The notes under the pieces are model-generated. The model saw only the letters and a list, made by a program, of their open reading frames with translations. It was not told where the DNA came from and made no database searches. A program made the position numbers and the translations under genes. From Peptostreptococcus stomatis DSM 17678 (lineage in GTDB: Bacteria; Bacillota; Clostridia; Peptostreptococcales; Peptostreptococcaceae), in the NCBI RefSeq assembly GCF_000147675.1, contig NZ_ADGQ01000002.1, positions 1 to 63,001 on the forward strand: 63,001 bases of DNA, written 5' to 3'. Below, piece after piece: positions 35,719 through 45,699 of this stretch. How positions within the stretch are numbered: position 1 is the stretch's first letter; the number at the start of each line of letters is the position of its first letter.

Positions 35719-36615
35719 ATGGACAGTATTAGACTGAGGGCTATGGGTAAGATAAACCTATCCATAGATATAAGGGGTATATTAGATGATGGTTACCATG
35801 ATGTTGAAATGGTAATGCAGTCTGTGAACTTAGCAGACAAGCTGCTGATTAGGAAGTCTAGTGGGAATTTCTCTATGAAGTGTTCCAACTCAGATGTACC
35901 GGTTGGCAAGAAAAATATAATATACAAGACTTGGATGCTGATGAAAAATAAATATAAGATAGATGGTGGAATAGAGGTCTTTCTAGAAAAGAATATTCCT
36001 ATTGCTGCTGGTATGGCAGGAGGAAGTGCCAATTCAGCAGCTGTCTTTGTGGGTATAAACAGGTTGTTTGAGCTGGGGCTAAGTGATGAGGACCTGATAG
36101 ACCTGTCCAAGGAATTGGGGTCCGATATAGCCTTTTGTGTTAAGGGGGGAACCTATTTGGCTACAGGTAGGGGGACTGATTTGAAAAAGTTAGATGACCT
36201 GGACCTTGACTTGGATGTCTTGGTGTGTAGGCCAAATATTTTTGTATCCACCAAGAAGGTCTACAAAAAGTTTGATAGTTTGTATGAAAGAAATATAGAA
36301 ATAGATAGGCCTGACAATGAAAAGTTGATTGAGGCAATTAAAAATAAGAATATGGATCTTTTGGTGTCCAGTATGTCTAATGTACTGGAACCAGTAACAA
36401 AAGAGTGGTGTTCAGATATAGGAAGTATAGAGAAAATAATGCTTGAGGAAGGTGCAGAAAAGGCTATGATGAGTGGTAGTGGACCGACAGTATTTGGTTT
36501 TTTTAAGGACAAAAAAAAGGCCAAGAAGTGTGCGAATATCTTGAGAAAGCAATATTTACAGACCCACTTAACATCTATGTCCAGCAAGGGGGTAGAGATA
36601 TATGGGAATAAATAA
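35719..36615 (+). CDS. ispE: 4-diphosphocytidyl-2-C-methyl-D-erythritol kinase
   Basis: GHMP kinase of the MEP isoprenoid pathway. About 298 aa. N-terminal A-M-G-K-I-N-L-S, ATP loop P-I-A-A-G-M-A-G-G-S-A-N-S-A-A, and C-terminal M-M-S-G-S-G-P-T-V-F-G. Start at ATG 35719, 7 bases after AGGAG. The end overlaps the gntR start by 14 bp. Confidence 0.96.
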   Translation: MDSIRLRAMGKINLSIDIRGILDDGYHDVEMVMQSVNLADKLLIRKSSGNFSMKCSNSDVPVGKKNIIYKTWMLMKNKYKIDGGIEVFLEKNIPIAAGMAGGSANSAAVFVGINRLFELGLSDEDLIDLSKELGSDIAFCVKGGTYLATGRGTDLKKLDDLDLDLDVLVCRPNIFVSTKKVYKKFDSLYERNIEIDRPDNEKLIEAIKNKNMDLLVSSMSNVLEPVTKEWCSDIGSIEKIMLEEGAEKAMMSGSGPTVFGFFKDKKKAKKCANILRKQYLQTHLTSMSSKGVEIYGNK

Positions 36616-37279
36616 ATTGAACCTGGATGACTATAAACCTCTAAGAGAGGTTGTTTTTGAAAATATAAGGAAGGCTATTATAGAGGGTGTCCTAAAGCCA
36701 GGAGAAAGACTCATGGAAATCCAGTTGTCTGAACAGTTGGGTGTCAGCAGGACCCCTGTCAGAGAGGCCATAAGGATGTTAGAATTAGAAGGCTTGGTGG
36801 TCATGCTTCCAAGGAAGGGGGCCTATGTAGCCAATATTAGTAAAAAGGACCTTATGGATATCCTAGAAGTAAGGGTGGGTCTAGAGGGTCTGGCGGCATA
36901 TTGTGCTACAGACAGGATGACCAAGGACCATATAAAGAAGTTGGAAACAATCTCTCAAGAGTTGGAAGAGGCCGTCTACAAGAATGATGTAGGGACCATG
37001 CTAGCCAAGGATGAGGAATTCCATACCCTTATATTTGAGGCGACTGGTAACAAGAGGCTCATTAGCATGATGATCAACATATGGGAGACTGTCTACAGGT
37101 TTAGGCTCATGTACATGTCCGACTATAGTTCGGCTGTGAATATAGTGGATGAGCATAAGAAGATAATTGAAGCTTTTAAGAAAGGAAAGGCTAATCTTGC
37201 AGAGAAGCTAGCCAAGGAACATATAGAGCTAGCCCAGCAATTTATGATAGAAAAGCTAATGCAGGATGACAGGGTGTAG
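36602..37279 (+). CDS. GntR family regulator (FadR subfamily, FCD domain)
   Basis: 225 aa. N-terminal winged helix (L-S-E-Q-L-G-V-S-R-T-P-V-R-E-A-I) and C-terminal all-helical FCD ligand domain with D-E-E-F-H and E-H-K-K-I-I metal-type residues. It overlaps ispE and directly precedes murI. Such a regulator is often found beside ispE in Clostridia; ligand unknown. Confidence 0.92.
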   Translation: MGINKLNLDDYKPLREVVFENIRKAIIEGVLKPGERLMEIQLSEQLGVSRTPVREAIRMLELEGLVVMLPRKGAYVANISKKDLMDILEVRVGLEGLAAYCATDRMTKDHIKKLETISQELEEAVYKNDVGTMLAKDEEFHTLIFEATGNKRLISMMINIWETVYRFRLMYMSDYSSAVNIVDEHKKIIEAFKKGKANLAEKLAKEHIELAQQFMIEKLMQDDRV

Positions 37280-37282
37280 TTT

Positions 37283-38095
37283 ATGGATAATAGGGCAATA
37301 GGAGTGTTTGACTCTGGTTTAGGGGGTCTGACAGTCCTTAAGGAAATAAATAAATACTTGCCAAATGAAGATACTATATACTTTGGTGATACAGCCAGGG
37401 TTCCGTACGGGTCTAGGTCTAAGGAGACTATAATAAAGTATACCTTCCAGGCCATAAACTTTTTGGCAAGTCAAAATGTAAAGGCTATTGTAATTGCATG
37501 TAATACTGCATCTGCAAGGGCCTTGCTAGAAGCAAGAGAAGAATACGATATACCGATTATGGGTGTTATAGAGGCAGGGGCAAGAACTGCCGTATATTCA
37601 ACCAGAAACAAGGTTGTAGGTGTGATAGGAACAACTGCTACAGTCAGGTCTAAGGCCTACAACAAGGCTATAAAAGCAAAGGATTCTGGCATAAGGGTTA
37701 TAGGTAAGGCTTGTCCAATATTTGTACCCCTGGTTGAGGAGGGTTGGTCCAACAAGGAAATATCCACTATGGCAGCCCATATGTACCTGGATTCTTTAGT
37801 GGAAAAGGGTATAGACTCCCTGGTATTGGGCTGTACCCATTACCCGATCCTAAAGAGGACTATTGGAGAGGTGGTAGGCAAGGATGTAAAATTGATAAAT
37901 CCAGCCAAGGAAACTGCCCTGGACTTAAAGGATGTCCTAGAGAAGAGGGATATGATGAACGATTCAGACCAGAAGGGGTCTTGTAAGTACTTCGTATCCG
38001 ATATAAATGAACAATTCTCAAAGGTGGCATCTGAATTTTTAAAGAAAAAGATAAAGAATGAGAATTTAGAAAAGGTAGAGATACACAAGTACTAG
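37283..38095 (+). CDS. murI: Glutamate racemase
   Basis: Provides D-glutamate for peptidoglycan. 270 aa. Both catalytic Cys are present: Cys73 in A-C-N-T-A-S-A and Cys184 in G-C-T-H-Y-P. N-terminal G-V-F-D-S-G-L-G-G. It starts 3 bp after the gntR stop. Confidence 0.97.
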   Translation: MDNRAIGVFDSGLGGLTVLKEINKYLPNEDTIYFGDTARVPYGSRSKETIIKYTFQAINFLASQNVKAIVIACNTASARALLEAREEYDIPIMGVIEAGARTAVYSTRNKVVGVIGTTATVRSKAYNKAIKAKDSGIRVIGKACPIFVPLVEEGWSNKEISTMAAHMYLDSLVEKGIDSLVLGCTHYPILKRTIGEVVGKDVKLINPAKETALDLKDVLEKRDMMNDSDQKGSCKYFVSDINEQFSKVASEFLKKKIKNENLEKVEIHKY

Positions 38096-38116
38096 CGGAT
38101 GGAATGAGGTGAAAAT

Positions 38117-38530
38117 ATGAAGGTAAAACTCAAGATAAAGACATCCCAATATTTAGACGGAAGTGACTTTCAGACCATAGAATCTTATTACAAGGGTGAG
38201 CAGATAGAAAAGAATGGCAATATTTACATAACCTTTTCAGAATTTGACACATCAAAGGAGAGGTCCAGTACCATAAAGATATCTGATGAGGAGGTCCTCC
38301 TACTTAAGTCTGGAGATATTACGACCAGGATGAAGTTCAGGGAAGATAGGGACTTCAGGTCCAAGTACAGGACTCCATATGGTGTATTTGATATGAACCT
38401 ACATACTTATAAGATATCCAAGAGGATATCAGACAAGGAACTCAAGTTGAATTTGGACTATAAGATATCCATAAGTGGGCTCATGAATGCCAACAACAGG
38501 TTGGAGATGAAGGTAGTTCCGGAGGTGTAG
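38117..38530 (+). CDS. DUF1934 (YwiB-like) beta-barrel protein
   Basis: 137 aa, small cytoplasmic beta-barrel of unknown function. Family features Y-K-G-E-Q-I-E-K-N-G-N-I-Y-I-T-F-S-E and T-P-Y-G-V-F-D-M-N-L-H-T are present. Often beside murI or argS in Firmicutes. Its TAG is one base from the tilS ATG. Confidence 0.85.
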   Translation: MKVKLKIKTSQYLDGSDFQTIESYYKGEQIEKNGNIYITFSEFDTSKERSSTIKISDEEVLLLKSGDITTRMKFREDRDFRSKYRTPYGVFDMNLHTYKISKRISDKELKLNLDYKISISGLMNANNRLEMKVVPEV

Positions 38531-38531
38531 T

Positions 38532-39911
38532 ATGGTATATGATAGGATGAAACAAACTGTACTAGACCATCAACTAATTGAAGATGGTGACGGCATAGTA
38601 GTAGGCCTGTCTGGTGGCCCAGATTCGGTCTGCCTATTGCATACCCTGTATAGGTTGTCAAAAGAGAAGGATATAAAGATTTATGCAGTCCACCTAAATC
38701 ATATGATAAGGGGGCTGGATGCCTTTTTAGACTCCCTCTATGTGATGAAGCTATGTCAGAGTCTATATATTCCTTGCTTTATAAGGACCATTGATGTACC
38801 AAAGTACTGTCAGGAAAATAAGTTGGGCCTGGAAGATGGGGCAAGAAAGTTGAGATACCAGGTATTTTCTGAGGTAAGAGACAGGCTTGGTGCCAAGAAG
38901 ATAGCCATAGGTCACAATAAGAATGACCAGGCAGAAACTATACTTATGAGGATAATGAGGGGGACAGGCCTTCAGGGTTTGAGGGGTATAGAATACAAGA
39001 GAAAAGACGGGGTTATTAGGCCTATTCTAGATATCGACAGGGAATCTATAGAGGCATATTGTATGGAACACAAGCTCTTGCCTAGGATAGATTCCAGCAA
39101 CCTGGAGCCTATATACTCAAGAAACAAGATAAGGCTAAAGATTTTGCCTTATATGAAATCTGAATTTAACGACAATATAGTGGAAAGCATAGTCAGGATG
39201 GGTGACAGCCTAAGGGTTGACAGTGACTATATAAACTTCCAGGTGGATAAGATAGCTGAATATGCGGTAAAGACCTACAAGGACGGGTCTTATATATTTG
39301 TCGATTATATAAAGGATACCCATCCAGCAATCAAGACTAGGATAGTAATTATGGCCATTAGGAGTCTCCTTGGAAATGTGACTTCCATAGAAAAAAAGCA
39401 CATAGATGAAGTACTAGAATTGATGCCGGGAGAGAAGCGCTACAAAAAGTTAGACCTGCCAAGAGGCCTACATGCCTACAGGTTTGCCGATTACATCCTC
39501 ATAAGTCAAAAGGAAATCAGGATAGAAGATGTTGAATACGACTACAAGATAAACCCTGGTACTTCTCAATACATAGAGGAGATCGATAAAACTTTGAGGA
39601 CAAGGTTGATAAGTCAAAACGATTTTGATAGGAGTAACTTTAAGAGTGGTAAACAATACATTGATTTTGACAAAATAAAGGGTCATATTAGATTGAGAAA
39701 TCGTCGTCAAGGTGATAAAATAAAATTGTTAGGTGGAACTAAGAAGGTTAAAGACCTGTTTATAGGCCTTAAGGTGCCTAGGGAGGAAAGGTCTTTTGTA
39801 CCATTTGTAGTGAACAATGATACTGTTGTGTCTATATATGGCTATAGGATAAATGTGGACTACAAGGTAGACGATGATACAAAGAGGATTTTAGAGATAT
39901 CAATCGACTAA
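38532..39911 (+). CDS. tilS: tRNA(Ile)-lysidine synthase
   Basis: Converts C34 of tRNA-Ile(CAU) to lysidine so that AUA is read, which matters here because ATA is abundant. 459 aa. PP-loop V-G-L-S-G-G-P-D-S at the N-terminus, I-G-H-N-K-N-D-Q-A-E-T, and a C-terminal substrate domain with R-N-R-R-Q-G-D-K-I. The usual hpt gene between tilS and ftsH is absent. Confidence 0.96.
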   Translation: MVYDRMKQTVLDHQLIEDGDGIVVGLSGGPDSVCLLHTLYRLSKEKDIKIYAVHLNHMIRGLDAFLDSLYVMKLCQSLYIPCFIRTIDVPKYCQENKLGLEDGARKLRYQVFSEVRDRLGAKKIAIGHNKNDQAETILMRIMRGTGLQGLRGIEYKRKDGVIRPILDIDRESIEAYCMEHKLLPRIDSSNLEPIYSRNKIRLKILPYMKSEFNDNIVESIVRMGDSLRVDSDYINFQVDKIAEYAVKTYKDGSYIFVDYIKDTHPAIKTRIVIMAIRSLLGNVTSIEKKHIDEVLELMPGEKRYKKLDLPRGLHAYRFADYILISQKEIRIEDVEYDYKINPGTSQYIEEIDKTLRTRLISQNDFDRSNFKSGKQYIDFDKIKGHIRLRNRRQGDKIKLLGGTKKVKDLFIGLKVPREERSFVPFVVNNDTVVSIYGYRINVDYKVDDDTKRILEISID

Positions 39912-39937
39912 GATGTCGATTGTGGAGGAGGTAAAAT

Positions 39938-41980
39938 TTGAAGAGAGCATTAAGAGGGGCAGGTTTATACCTAATCCTACTGTTGGTTATATTCTTTGGC
40001 GTTCGATATAGTGCAAACCAGACAGTGGATGTCAAGAATATGGAATTTTCCAAAGTGTACAAGGAACTAAAGGCAGGTAATATAAAGACCTTGCACATAG
40101 TTGATGAAACAGGTATAGAAGGAACCCTAAAGAATTCAAAGGTAAAATTTAAGTCCTATATACCAAGTGAGGTTAAGGGTGAAGAGCTATCTAAGGATCT
40201 ACTAAAGAGTGTTCAAAAGAATAACCTGGTTCTTGAAGGGGAGTCAAAACCAAAAACTCCTTGGATAGTAGAAATGATACCAACAATACTACTGTTGATA
40301 TTTATGGCTGTGGCATTTTTCGTACTGATGAACCAGAGTCAAGGTGGAGGTGGGGGAAGAATGATGAACTTCTCCAAGTCCAAGGCGAAACTTCACAAGG
40401 GTGATGAAAAGGTAAATGTGGTATTTGATGATGTCGCAGGTTTGAGTGAGGAAAAGGATGAATTACAGGAAGTAGTAGACTTTTTGAAGAATCCAAAGAA
40501 ATATATGGACCTAGGTGCCAGAATACCTAAGGGTATCCTGATGGTAGGGCCTCCAGGTACAGGCAAGACCTACCTATCAAAGGCAGTTGCTGGTGAGGCA
40601 GGGGTTCCATTTTTCAGCATCAGTGGTTCTGACTTCGTAGAAATGTTTGTAGGTGTCGGTGCATCAAGAGTAAGAGACCTATTTGAACAGGCCAAGAAAG
40701 AGTCTCCAGCCATAGTATTTATAGACGAAATAGATGCGGTTGGTAGAAAGAGGGGGGCAGGCCTGGGAGGCGGTCACGATGAGAGAGAACAGACCCTAAA
40801 CCAGCTACTAGTAGAGATGGATGGCTTTGGTATAAACCAAGGTATAATCATAATGGCTGCTACTAATAGACCGGATATATTGGACCCGGCCCTACTTAGA
40901 CCTGGTAGGTTTGATAGGCAGATAGTTGTTGGTAGGCCAGATGTTAAGGGGAGGGAGGCCATCTTCAAGGTTCACTCTAAAAATAAGCCTTTAACAGATG
41001 ATGTAGACCTGTCTGTTCTGGCTAAATTTACGGCAGGCTTCACGCCAGCAGACATAGAGAATGTAATGAATGAAGCTGCTATCTTAACTGCTAGAAAAAG
41101 AGAAAATAAGATTTCTATGGAAACGATAGAAGAAGCTATCACTAAGACGGTGGTGGGCGTTGCCAAGAAGTCTAGGATAATTACTGAAAAGGAAAGAATT
41201 TTAACAGCCTATCATGAGGCTGGTCATGCTGTTTGTGCCCATGTCCTAAACTTGATGGACCCTGTCCACCAGGTTACTATCATACCGAGGGGTATGGCAG
41301 GTGGATTTACTATGCAGTTGCCTACAGAAGACAAGTATTATGCGACAAGGGGAGAAATGTTGCAGGAGTTGATAGTCCTATTGGGTGGTAGGGTCTCAGA
41401 GGAGATTAACCTGGATGATATATCGACAGGAGCATCAAATGACCTAGAGAGGGTAACCAGTCTGGCTAGGAGCATGGTAACTAAATATGGTATGAGTAGC
41501 AAGTTAGGTCCACTGACATTCGATTCAAATGATGAAGTCTTCCTAGGAAATAGTATAGGTCACTCTAGACAGTATTCTGAGGAAGTTGCATCTCAAATAG
41601 ATATAGAGGTAAGGAAGATAGTTGTGGATGCCTATGAAAAAACTAGGGAAATCCTGAATGATAACCAGGATAGGCTGGATTATATAGCCAAGGCCTTGTT
41701 AGAGTATGAAACTCTTAATGATAAGCAGTTTGAAGAGGCCTTTGAAATGAAACTGGAACTTGGTCAAAACAACAAGTCTGAAGAGGCCGGCACTCCAGAA
41801 AAACCTGCAAATGACAATAAACCTGTCATTTCTGAAGATACTGGCAGTGAAAACATGCTACTTGCTTCTCAAGACCTTGTAAGTGAAGACAAGGCTACAA
41901 TTTCTCAGGATTTAGCAAGTGATGACAAGCCAATTGGTAGTGACAATCCTGTAAGTGAAGATAGAAGAGATGAAGAGTAA
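39938..41980 (+). CDS. ftsH: ATP-dependent zinc metalloprotease FtsH
   Basis: Membrane AAA+ protease. 680 aa from a TTG start with GGAGGAGG. Two N-terminal transmembrane helices (about 7-24, 111-131), Walker A G-P-P-G-T-G-K-T (204-211), Walker [13 protein letters not shown] around [15 protein letters not shown], and zinc site H-E-A-G-H. The C-terminal ~60 residues are an acidic, Ser-rich tail with repeats of S-E-D and S-Q-D-L that may vary between strains. Confidence 0.97.
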   Translation: MKRALRGAGLYLILLLVIFFGVRYSANQTVDVKNMEFSKVYKELKAGNIKTLHIVDETGIEGTLKNSKVKFKSYIPSEVKGEELSKDLLKSVQKNNLVLEGESKPKTPWIVEMIPTILLLIFMAVAFFVLMNQSQGGGGGRMMNFSKSKAKLHKGDEKVNVVFDDVAGLSEEKDELQEVVDFLKNPKKYMDLGARIPKGILMVGPPGTGKTYLSKAVAGEAGVPFFSISGSDFVEMFVGVGASRVRDLFEQAKKESPAIVFIDEIDAVGRKRGAGLGGGHDEREQTLNQLLVEMDGFGINQGIIIMAATNRPDILDPALLRPGRFDRQIVVGRPDVKGREAIFKVHSKNKPLTDDVDLSVLAKFTAGFTPADIENVMNEAAILTARKRENKISMETIEEAITKTVVGVAKKSRIITEKERILTAYHEAGHAVCAHVLNLMDPVHQVTIIPRGMAGGFTMQLPTEDKYYATRGEMLQELIVLLGGRVSEEINLDDISTGASNDLERVTSLARSMVTKYGMSSKLGPLTFDSNDEVFLGNSIGHSRQYSEEVASQIDIEVRKIVVDAYEKTREILNDNQDRLDYIAKALLEYETLNDKQFEEAFEMKLELGQNNKSEEAGTPEKPANDNKPVISEDTGSENMLLASQDLVSEDKATISQDLASDDKPIGSDNPVSEDRRDEE

Positions 41981-41992
41981 ATCATGAATAGT

Positions 41993-42026
41993 AAGGGGGT
42001 TGGGTATTTATAACCAGCCCTTTTAA
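41993..42026 (+). terminator. Terminator after ftsH
   Basis: 11-bp stem with three G-T pairs (41993-42003 with 42014-42024), then TT. Confidence 0.7.
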
Positions 42027-42138
42027 TATACAAAATTTACTTGAACTTTTTTATAAATAGGATATTATAGGCCCATACATGATATAATATAGGGGTAGGG
42101 TAACTACGAATCAATTTTTGAACGGGGGTTTGATTATT

Positions 42139-42543
42139 ATGAGTAATAAGGCAAGAGTAAGCGAATTTTTAGGCAAGGCTGGTGTGTATTATCTAACTAC
42201 AGTAGATGGTAACAAGCCTAAGTGTAGACCAATTGGTTTCCAGATGTTGGTTGATGATGAAATATATTTTTGTGTAGGAGATTTCAAGGAAGTTTACAAA
42301 CAGATGCAGGCCAATCCATACGTAGAAATATGCGCTACAATAGAAACTGACTTTATCCGTTACTTTGGTAAGGCAGTATTTGTTGAATCAGCAGACCTAG
42401 AAGCCAAGGCCTTTGAGGTACTACCAATGTTAAAGCAGCTATACAACGAAAAGACAGGCTTTAAGATGAAGATCTTCAAGCTAGAAGAAGCTGTTGCTGA
42501 GTTCAGGTCAATGATGAAGGTTGAAGAAAGAATAGAATTCTAA
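42139..42543 (+). CDS. Pyridoxamine 5'-phosphate oxidase-fold flavoprotein
   Basis: 134 aa. Single split-barrel FMN-binding domain: Y-Y-L-T-T-V-D-G-N-K-P-K-C-R-P-I-G-F and a later V-E-I-C-A-T segment. This small class includes general flavin reductase-like stress proteins. Start ATG 42139 with GGGGG upstream; the TTG at 42118 lies before the site. A TATAAT with TGA extension is at 42083-42088. Confidence 0.85.
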   Translation: MSNKARVSEFLGKAGVYYLTTVDGNKPKCRPIGFQMLVDDEIYFCVGDFKEVYKQMQANPYVEICATIETDFIRYFGKAVFVESADLEAKAFEVLPMLKQLYNEKTGFKMKIFKLEEAVAEFRSMMKVEERIEF

Positions 42544-42620
42544 GAGACCAAATTTATTGATCTGGGGGACTAGAGTTTAAGAGCTCAAGTGTAAAAGTAA
42601 ACGTAAGACGATGTAAATAA

Positions 42621-42673
42621 AACAGAGGTCAGCATTCTCCTTTTTAGGCATAGAATACAACCTCTGTTTTTTA
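42621..42673 (+). terminator. Terminator after the flavoprotein gene
   Basis: AACAGAGG pairs with CCTCTGTT (42621-42628 with 42661-42668), then T-run. Confidence 0.8.
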
Positions 42674-42752
42674 TTGATATTTATACTAATATAAATTATA
42701 ATAAAAATAATAATCGTTATAATAAAAACATGATATTTGAAAGGGGTTTTAT

Positions 42753-43508
42753 ATGAAAAAAAGAGTTACTTTTATTCTATCATTTATTATTATATTTTCA
42801 ATATCAATTATAATTTTTGCATCGCCAACAGCTTTCAATAATAAAATTGAAAAAAGTGAAGATGAAAACTTAAAAAATGTGGTTGAAAGTTTTATTTCTA
42901 GTAATATGTCAGTAACATTTTTATCAAAAGGAAATTATGACATGGTCGATAAAGATGCTATTTTTTTCAAAGAATATCTTATCAAAAGAAATAAGGCAAT
43001 GGATTTAATATTAAGAAAGTCAAAAGAAGTTACAGTTACTGGAAATTCTACAAACGAAGAAACTTTATTCGAAGAATATGATATTTCCGATGATGAAAAT
43101 AATGAAAACATCAAAAATATATCTGTAAAGGTTACAGAGCTATTTAACTATAAAGGGGAAGAGTCTAAACCAAAAGCATCCATAAGTTATAATGTAAAAT
43201 TGCTTATGGTAAAAAGAGAAGATGGATGGAAAGTTTGGGTAGCAGATACTGATAACAAATTATCCAATCCGTATGATTCAAATTACGATATATTTTCAAA
43301 AGTCCCTCGTCCTGTTTCAGATGTAAATGCAAACTCAGATGTGAGAAGAACTTTTAAACATAATAACATGGGAAAAAATCTTTATGATCTTAATAAGTAT
43401 TCATCTGATTGGGAAAAAAATATAGTTGATGCTTATAAAAATAAAGTTGATTTAGAAAAGTTTCATTCCGTAGATGATGAAATTACTTACGAGTCTCATA
43501 AAAAATAA
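42753..43508 (+). CDS. Exported protein of unknown function, 251 aa, atypical codon use
   Basis: N-terminal signal or anchor (K-K-R-V then a long Ile/Phe-rich stretch to about residue 28). Mature part is acidic and Lys-rich with no recognised domain. An opening V-V-E-S-F-I-S-S and K-E-Y-L-I-K-R-N-K resembles the exported protein at 24638. Lys is almost always AAA, Ile mostly ATT and Phe TTT, unlike neighbours that prefer AAG and ATA. This suggests acquisition or low expression. Confidence 0.75.
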   Translation: MKKRVTFILSFIIIFSISIIIFASPTAFNNKIEKSEDENLKNVVESFISSNMSVTFLSKGNYDMVDKDAIFFKEYLIKRNKAMDLILRKSKEVTVTGNSTNEETLFEEYDISDDENNENIKNISVKVTELFNYKGEESKPKASISYNVKLLMVKREDGWKVWVADTDNKLSNPYDSNYDIFSKVPRPVSDVNANSDVRRTFKHNNMGKNLYDLNKYSSDWEKNIVDAYKNKVDLEKFHSVDDEITYESHKK

Positions 43509-43533
43509 AGATATGGTTAGTGTGAAGGCTAGC

Positions 43534-43590
43534 AAAAAGCAGGGGATGCAGGATTAATTTACATACCCACAAAATCCGCAGACCCTGCTT
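43534..43590 (-). terminator. Terminator of birA
   Basis: AAGCAGGG with CCCTGCTT (ends at 43538 and 43590) plus inner pairing (GCAGGATT region), T-run on the minus strand. Confidence 0.75.
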
Positions 43591-43607
43591 GAAGATAGCC
43601 ATTTAAA

Positions 43608-44591
43608 CTATATATAAGAATCTAGTCCTCTGACGGAAATTTCTCCAGTAAAGACCTCTTCCAAGAAACCTAATTCATTTCTAACTATCAAATTACCGTA
43701 TTCATCTATATTTTCAGCAAAGACCTTGTCCTTTTGTCCATCCCTAATCAAGTAGATTTCCTTGCCAAGGACTGCTGACTTGTCCTTTAGTATCCCTAAT
43801 ATACGGGTATAGTCCTTGTTTTTGAAATCCTCATAAAGGTCTTCAAAGTCTATAAAGAAGGCCCTTAAAAGGTCTAGGTCTTGAATTTGGTACCCTTCAT
43901 TGGCCAGGGATGTAGCAACCGTGCTTATGGACTCTTCAAAGGTCTTAGGACCAATATTTACCCCTATTCCAACTATTATATAGGAAATACTCTCTATCTC
44001 TGCCCTCATCTCTGTTAGGATGCCAGCTATCTTTCTCCCATTTAAAACCAGGTCATTGGGCCATTTTATCTGGCAGGCTACACCGAGCCTTTCCAGGCTA
44101 GTAGCCAGGGCTGCACCTGCTACCTGGGTAAGGAAGGAGGCCCTACTAATAGGTATGGAAGGTTTAAGTATTGTAGAAAAATAAATTCCCTGGTCATTGT
44201 CAGAAACCCATACCTTGCCAGACCTACCCTTTCCCTGAGTTTGTTCCTTGGATACCACTACAGAGCCCTCAGAAGCCTGATTGGCTATGGTATTGGCATA
44301 TATATTGGTAGAGTCAATGGAATCAAAGTAGTAGACCTCCTGGCCCATGTAGGAAGTCTTTAGCTTGTGTTTTATCTCGTAGGAGCTAAGCCCCCTTTTT
44401 TCTTTTCGATGTAGCCTGTATCCGTGTCCAGCCTTCGATTCTATGTCAAAACCTTCGCCCTTTAAGGCCTTGATATGTTTCCAAATAGAGGCCCTCGATA
44501 GGCCTAATATATCTGACATATATTCTCCGGATATATATTTATCTGAATTATCTATTAGTATATTTATCACCTTTTCTCTGGTTTTAGTCAT
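43608..44591 (-). CDS. birA: Biotin operon repressor / biotin-[acetyl-CoA-carboxylase] ligase
   Basis: 327-aa bifunctional protein. N-terminal winged helix (I-S-G-E-Y-M-S-D-I-L-G-L-S-R-A-S-I-W-K-H-I), biotin-AMP loop G-K-G-R-S-G-K-V-W, and core motif I-K-W-P-N-D-L-V-L-N-G-R-K-I-A-G-I-L-T-E. It activates biotin, attaches it to carboxylases and represses biotin genes. No biotin gene is in the window. Confidence 0.95.
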   Translation of the reverse strand: MTKTREKVINILIDNSDKYISGEYMSDILGLSRASIWKHIKALKGEGFDIESKAGHGYRLHRKEKRGLSSYEIKHKLKTSYMGQEVYYFDSIDSTNIYANTIANQASEGSVVVSKEQTQGKGRSGKVWVSDNDQGIYFSTILKPSIPISRASFLTQVAGAALATSLERLGVACQIKWPNDLVLNGRKIAGILTEMRAEIESISYIIVGIGVNIGPKTFEESISTVATSLANEGYQIQDLDLLRAFFIDFEDLYEDFKNKDYTRILGILKDKSAVLGKEIYLIRDGQKDKVFAENIDEYGNLIVRNELGFLEEVFTGEISVRGLDSYI

Positions 44592-44881
44592 CGTGTCACC
44601 GTCCTAATAAAAATTTGGTATTATATATATTATACTATCATATATATCATTTGATGGGGGTATTTTATTGTAATAAAATTATAAAGTTAAGTAATACTTG
44701 GTAATAATATAATAATTATTATATATGGTTGACTAGGAATAAAAAAATTTCTGTACCTAAAGGTATATTAATGATATAATGAAAACGTCATAAAAGGGCA
44801 GTTTCAAGCCTGTAGACAAGTATTTGTAAAAATTTTGAAAATAATTTTTAATAATTAAGAATAAAGGAATGGTAAATATAT

Positions 44882-45649
44882 ATGTTATTGGTTTTTGATA
44901 TAGGAAATACAAATATGGTATTAGGTGTATACGATGGAGATAACCTAGTCAGGGATTGGAGAATAAACACAGACTTGAATAAGACTTCTGATGAATACGG
45001 TGTACTTATTAAGAACTTGTTTGATGCAAGTGATATATCTTTGAGTGTAATAGATTCAATTATAGTGTCATCAGTAGTGCCAGCTGTAATGCACTCTTTG
45101 GAAAACTTCTGTAGGAAGTACTGTAACATTAGTCCCTTGGTGGTAGGTCCGGGTATAAAGACCGGTCTGAACATCAAATATGAAGACCCTAAGATGGTTG
45201 GTGCAGACAGGATAGTAAATGCTGTTGCAGCCATATCAAAGTATAATTGCCCGGTTATAATTATAGACTTTGGTACAGCGACTACATATTGTGCCGTATC
45301 CAAGAGGGGCGAGTATATAGGAGGGGCAATTTCTCCGGGTATGAAGATTTCTAGTGAGGCCCTTTTCCAAAAGGCATCTAAGCTTCCTAGGGTGGAGCTA
45401 GTTACTCCTGATACAGTTATTTGTAAGGATACAGTATCAGCCATGCAGTCTGGTATAATATATGGTTATGCTGGCCAGGTAGAAAAAATAGTAGGCCTAA
45501 TGAAGAAGGAATTAAAGGATGAGGAGACTCTGGTAATTGCTACTGGTGGTTTAGCCAATATGATATCCCAGGAAACAGATGCTATAGATGTCATAGATCC
45601 TAATCTTACCTTGGAGGGCCTAAGGATAATATATGAGAAGAATATATAG
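44882..45649 (+). CDS. coaX: Type III pantothenate kinase
   Basis: First step of CoA synthesis. 255 aa, actin-like ASKHA fold. F-D-I-G-N-T-N (phosphate 1), G-A-D-R-I-V-N-A (PGADR-like motif), D-F-G-T-A-T-T (phosphate 2) and G-G-A-I-S-P-G. An extended -10 TGATATAAT sits at 44772-44780. Confidence 0.95.
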   Translation: MLLVFDIGNTNMVLGVYDGDNLVRDWRINTDLNKTSDEYGVLIKNLFDASDISLSVIDSIIVSSVVPAVMHSLENFCRKYCNISPLVVGPGIKTGLNIKYEDPKMVGADRIVNAVAAISKYNCPVIIIDFGTATTYCAVSKRGEYIGGAISPGMKISSEALFQKASKLPRVELVTPDTVICKDTVSAMQSGIIYGYAGQVEKIVGLMKKELKDEETLVIATGGLANMISQETDAIDVIDPNLTLEGLRIIYEKNI

Positions 45650-45699
45650 GAAGGATAAAGTATATATAGTTCTTTTATTTAGATAGGAGAAGCAATATA

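Noticed and set aside
44848-45444. Minus-strand ORF of 198 aa across coaX
   Set aside because: Antisense shadow; coaX motifs and ribosome site support the plus strand.
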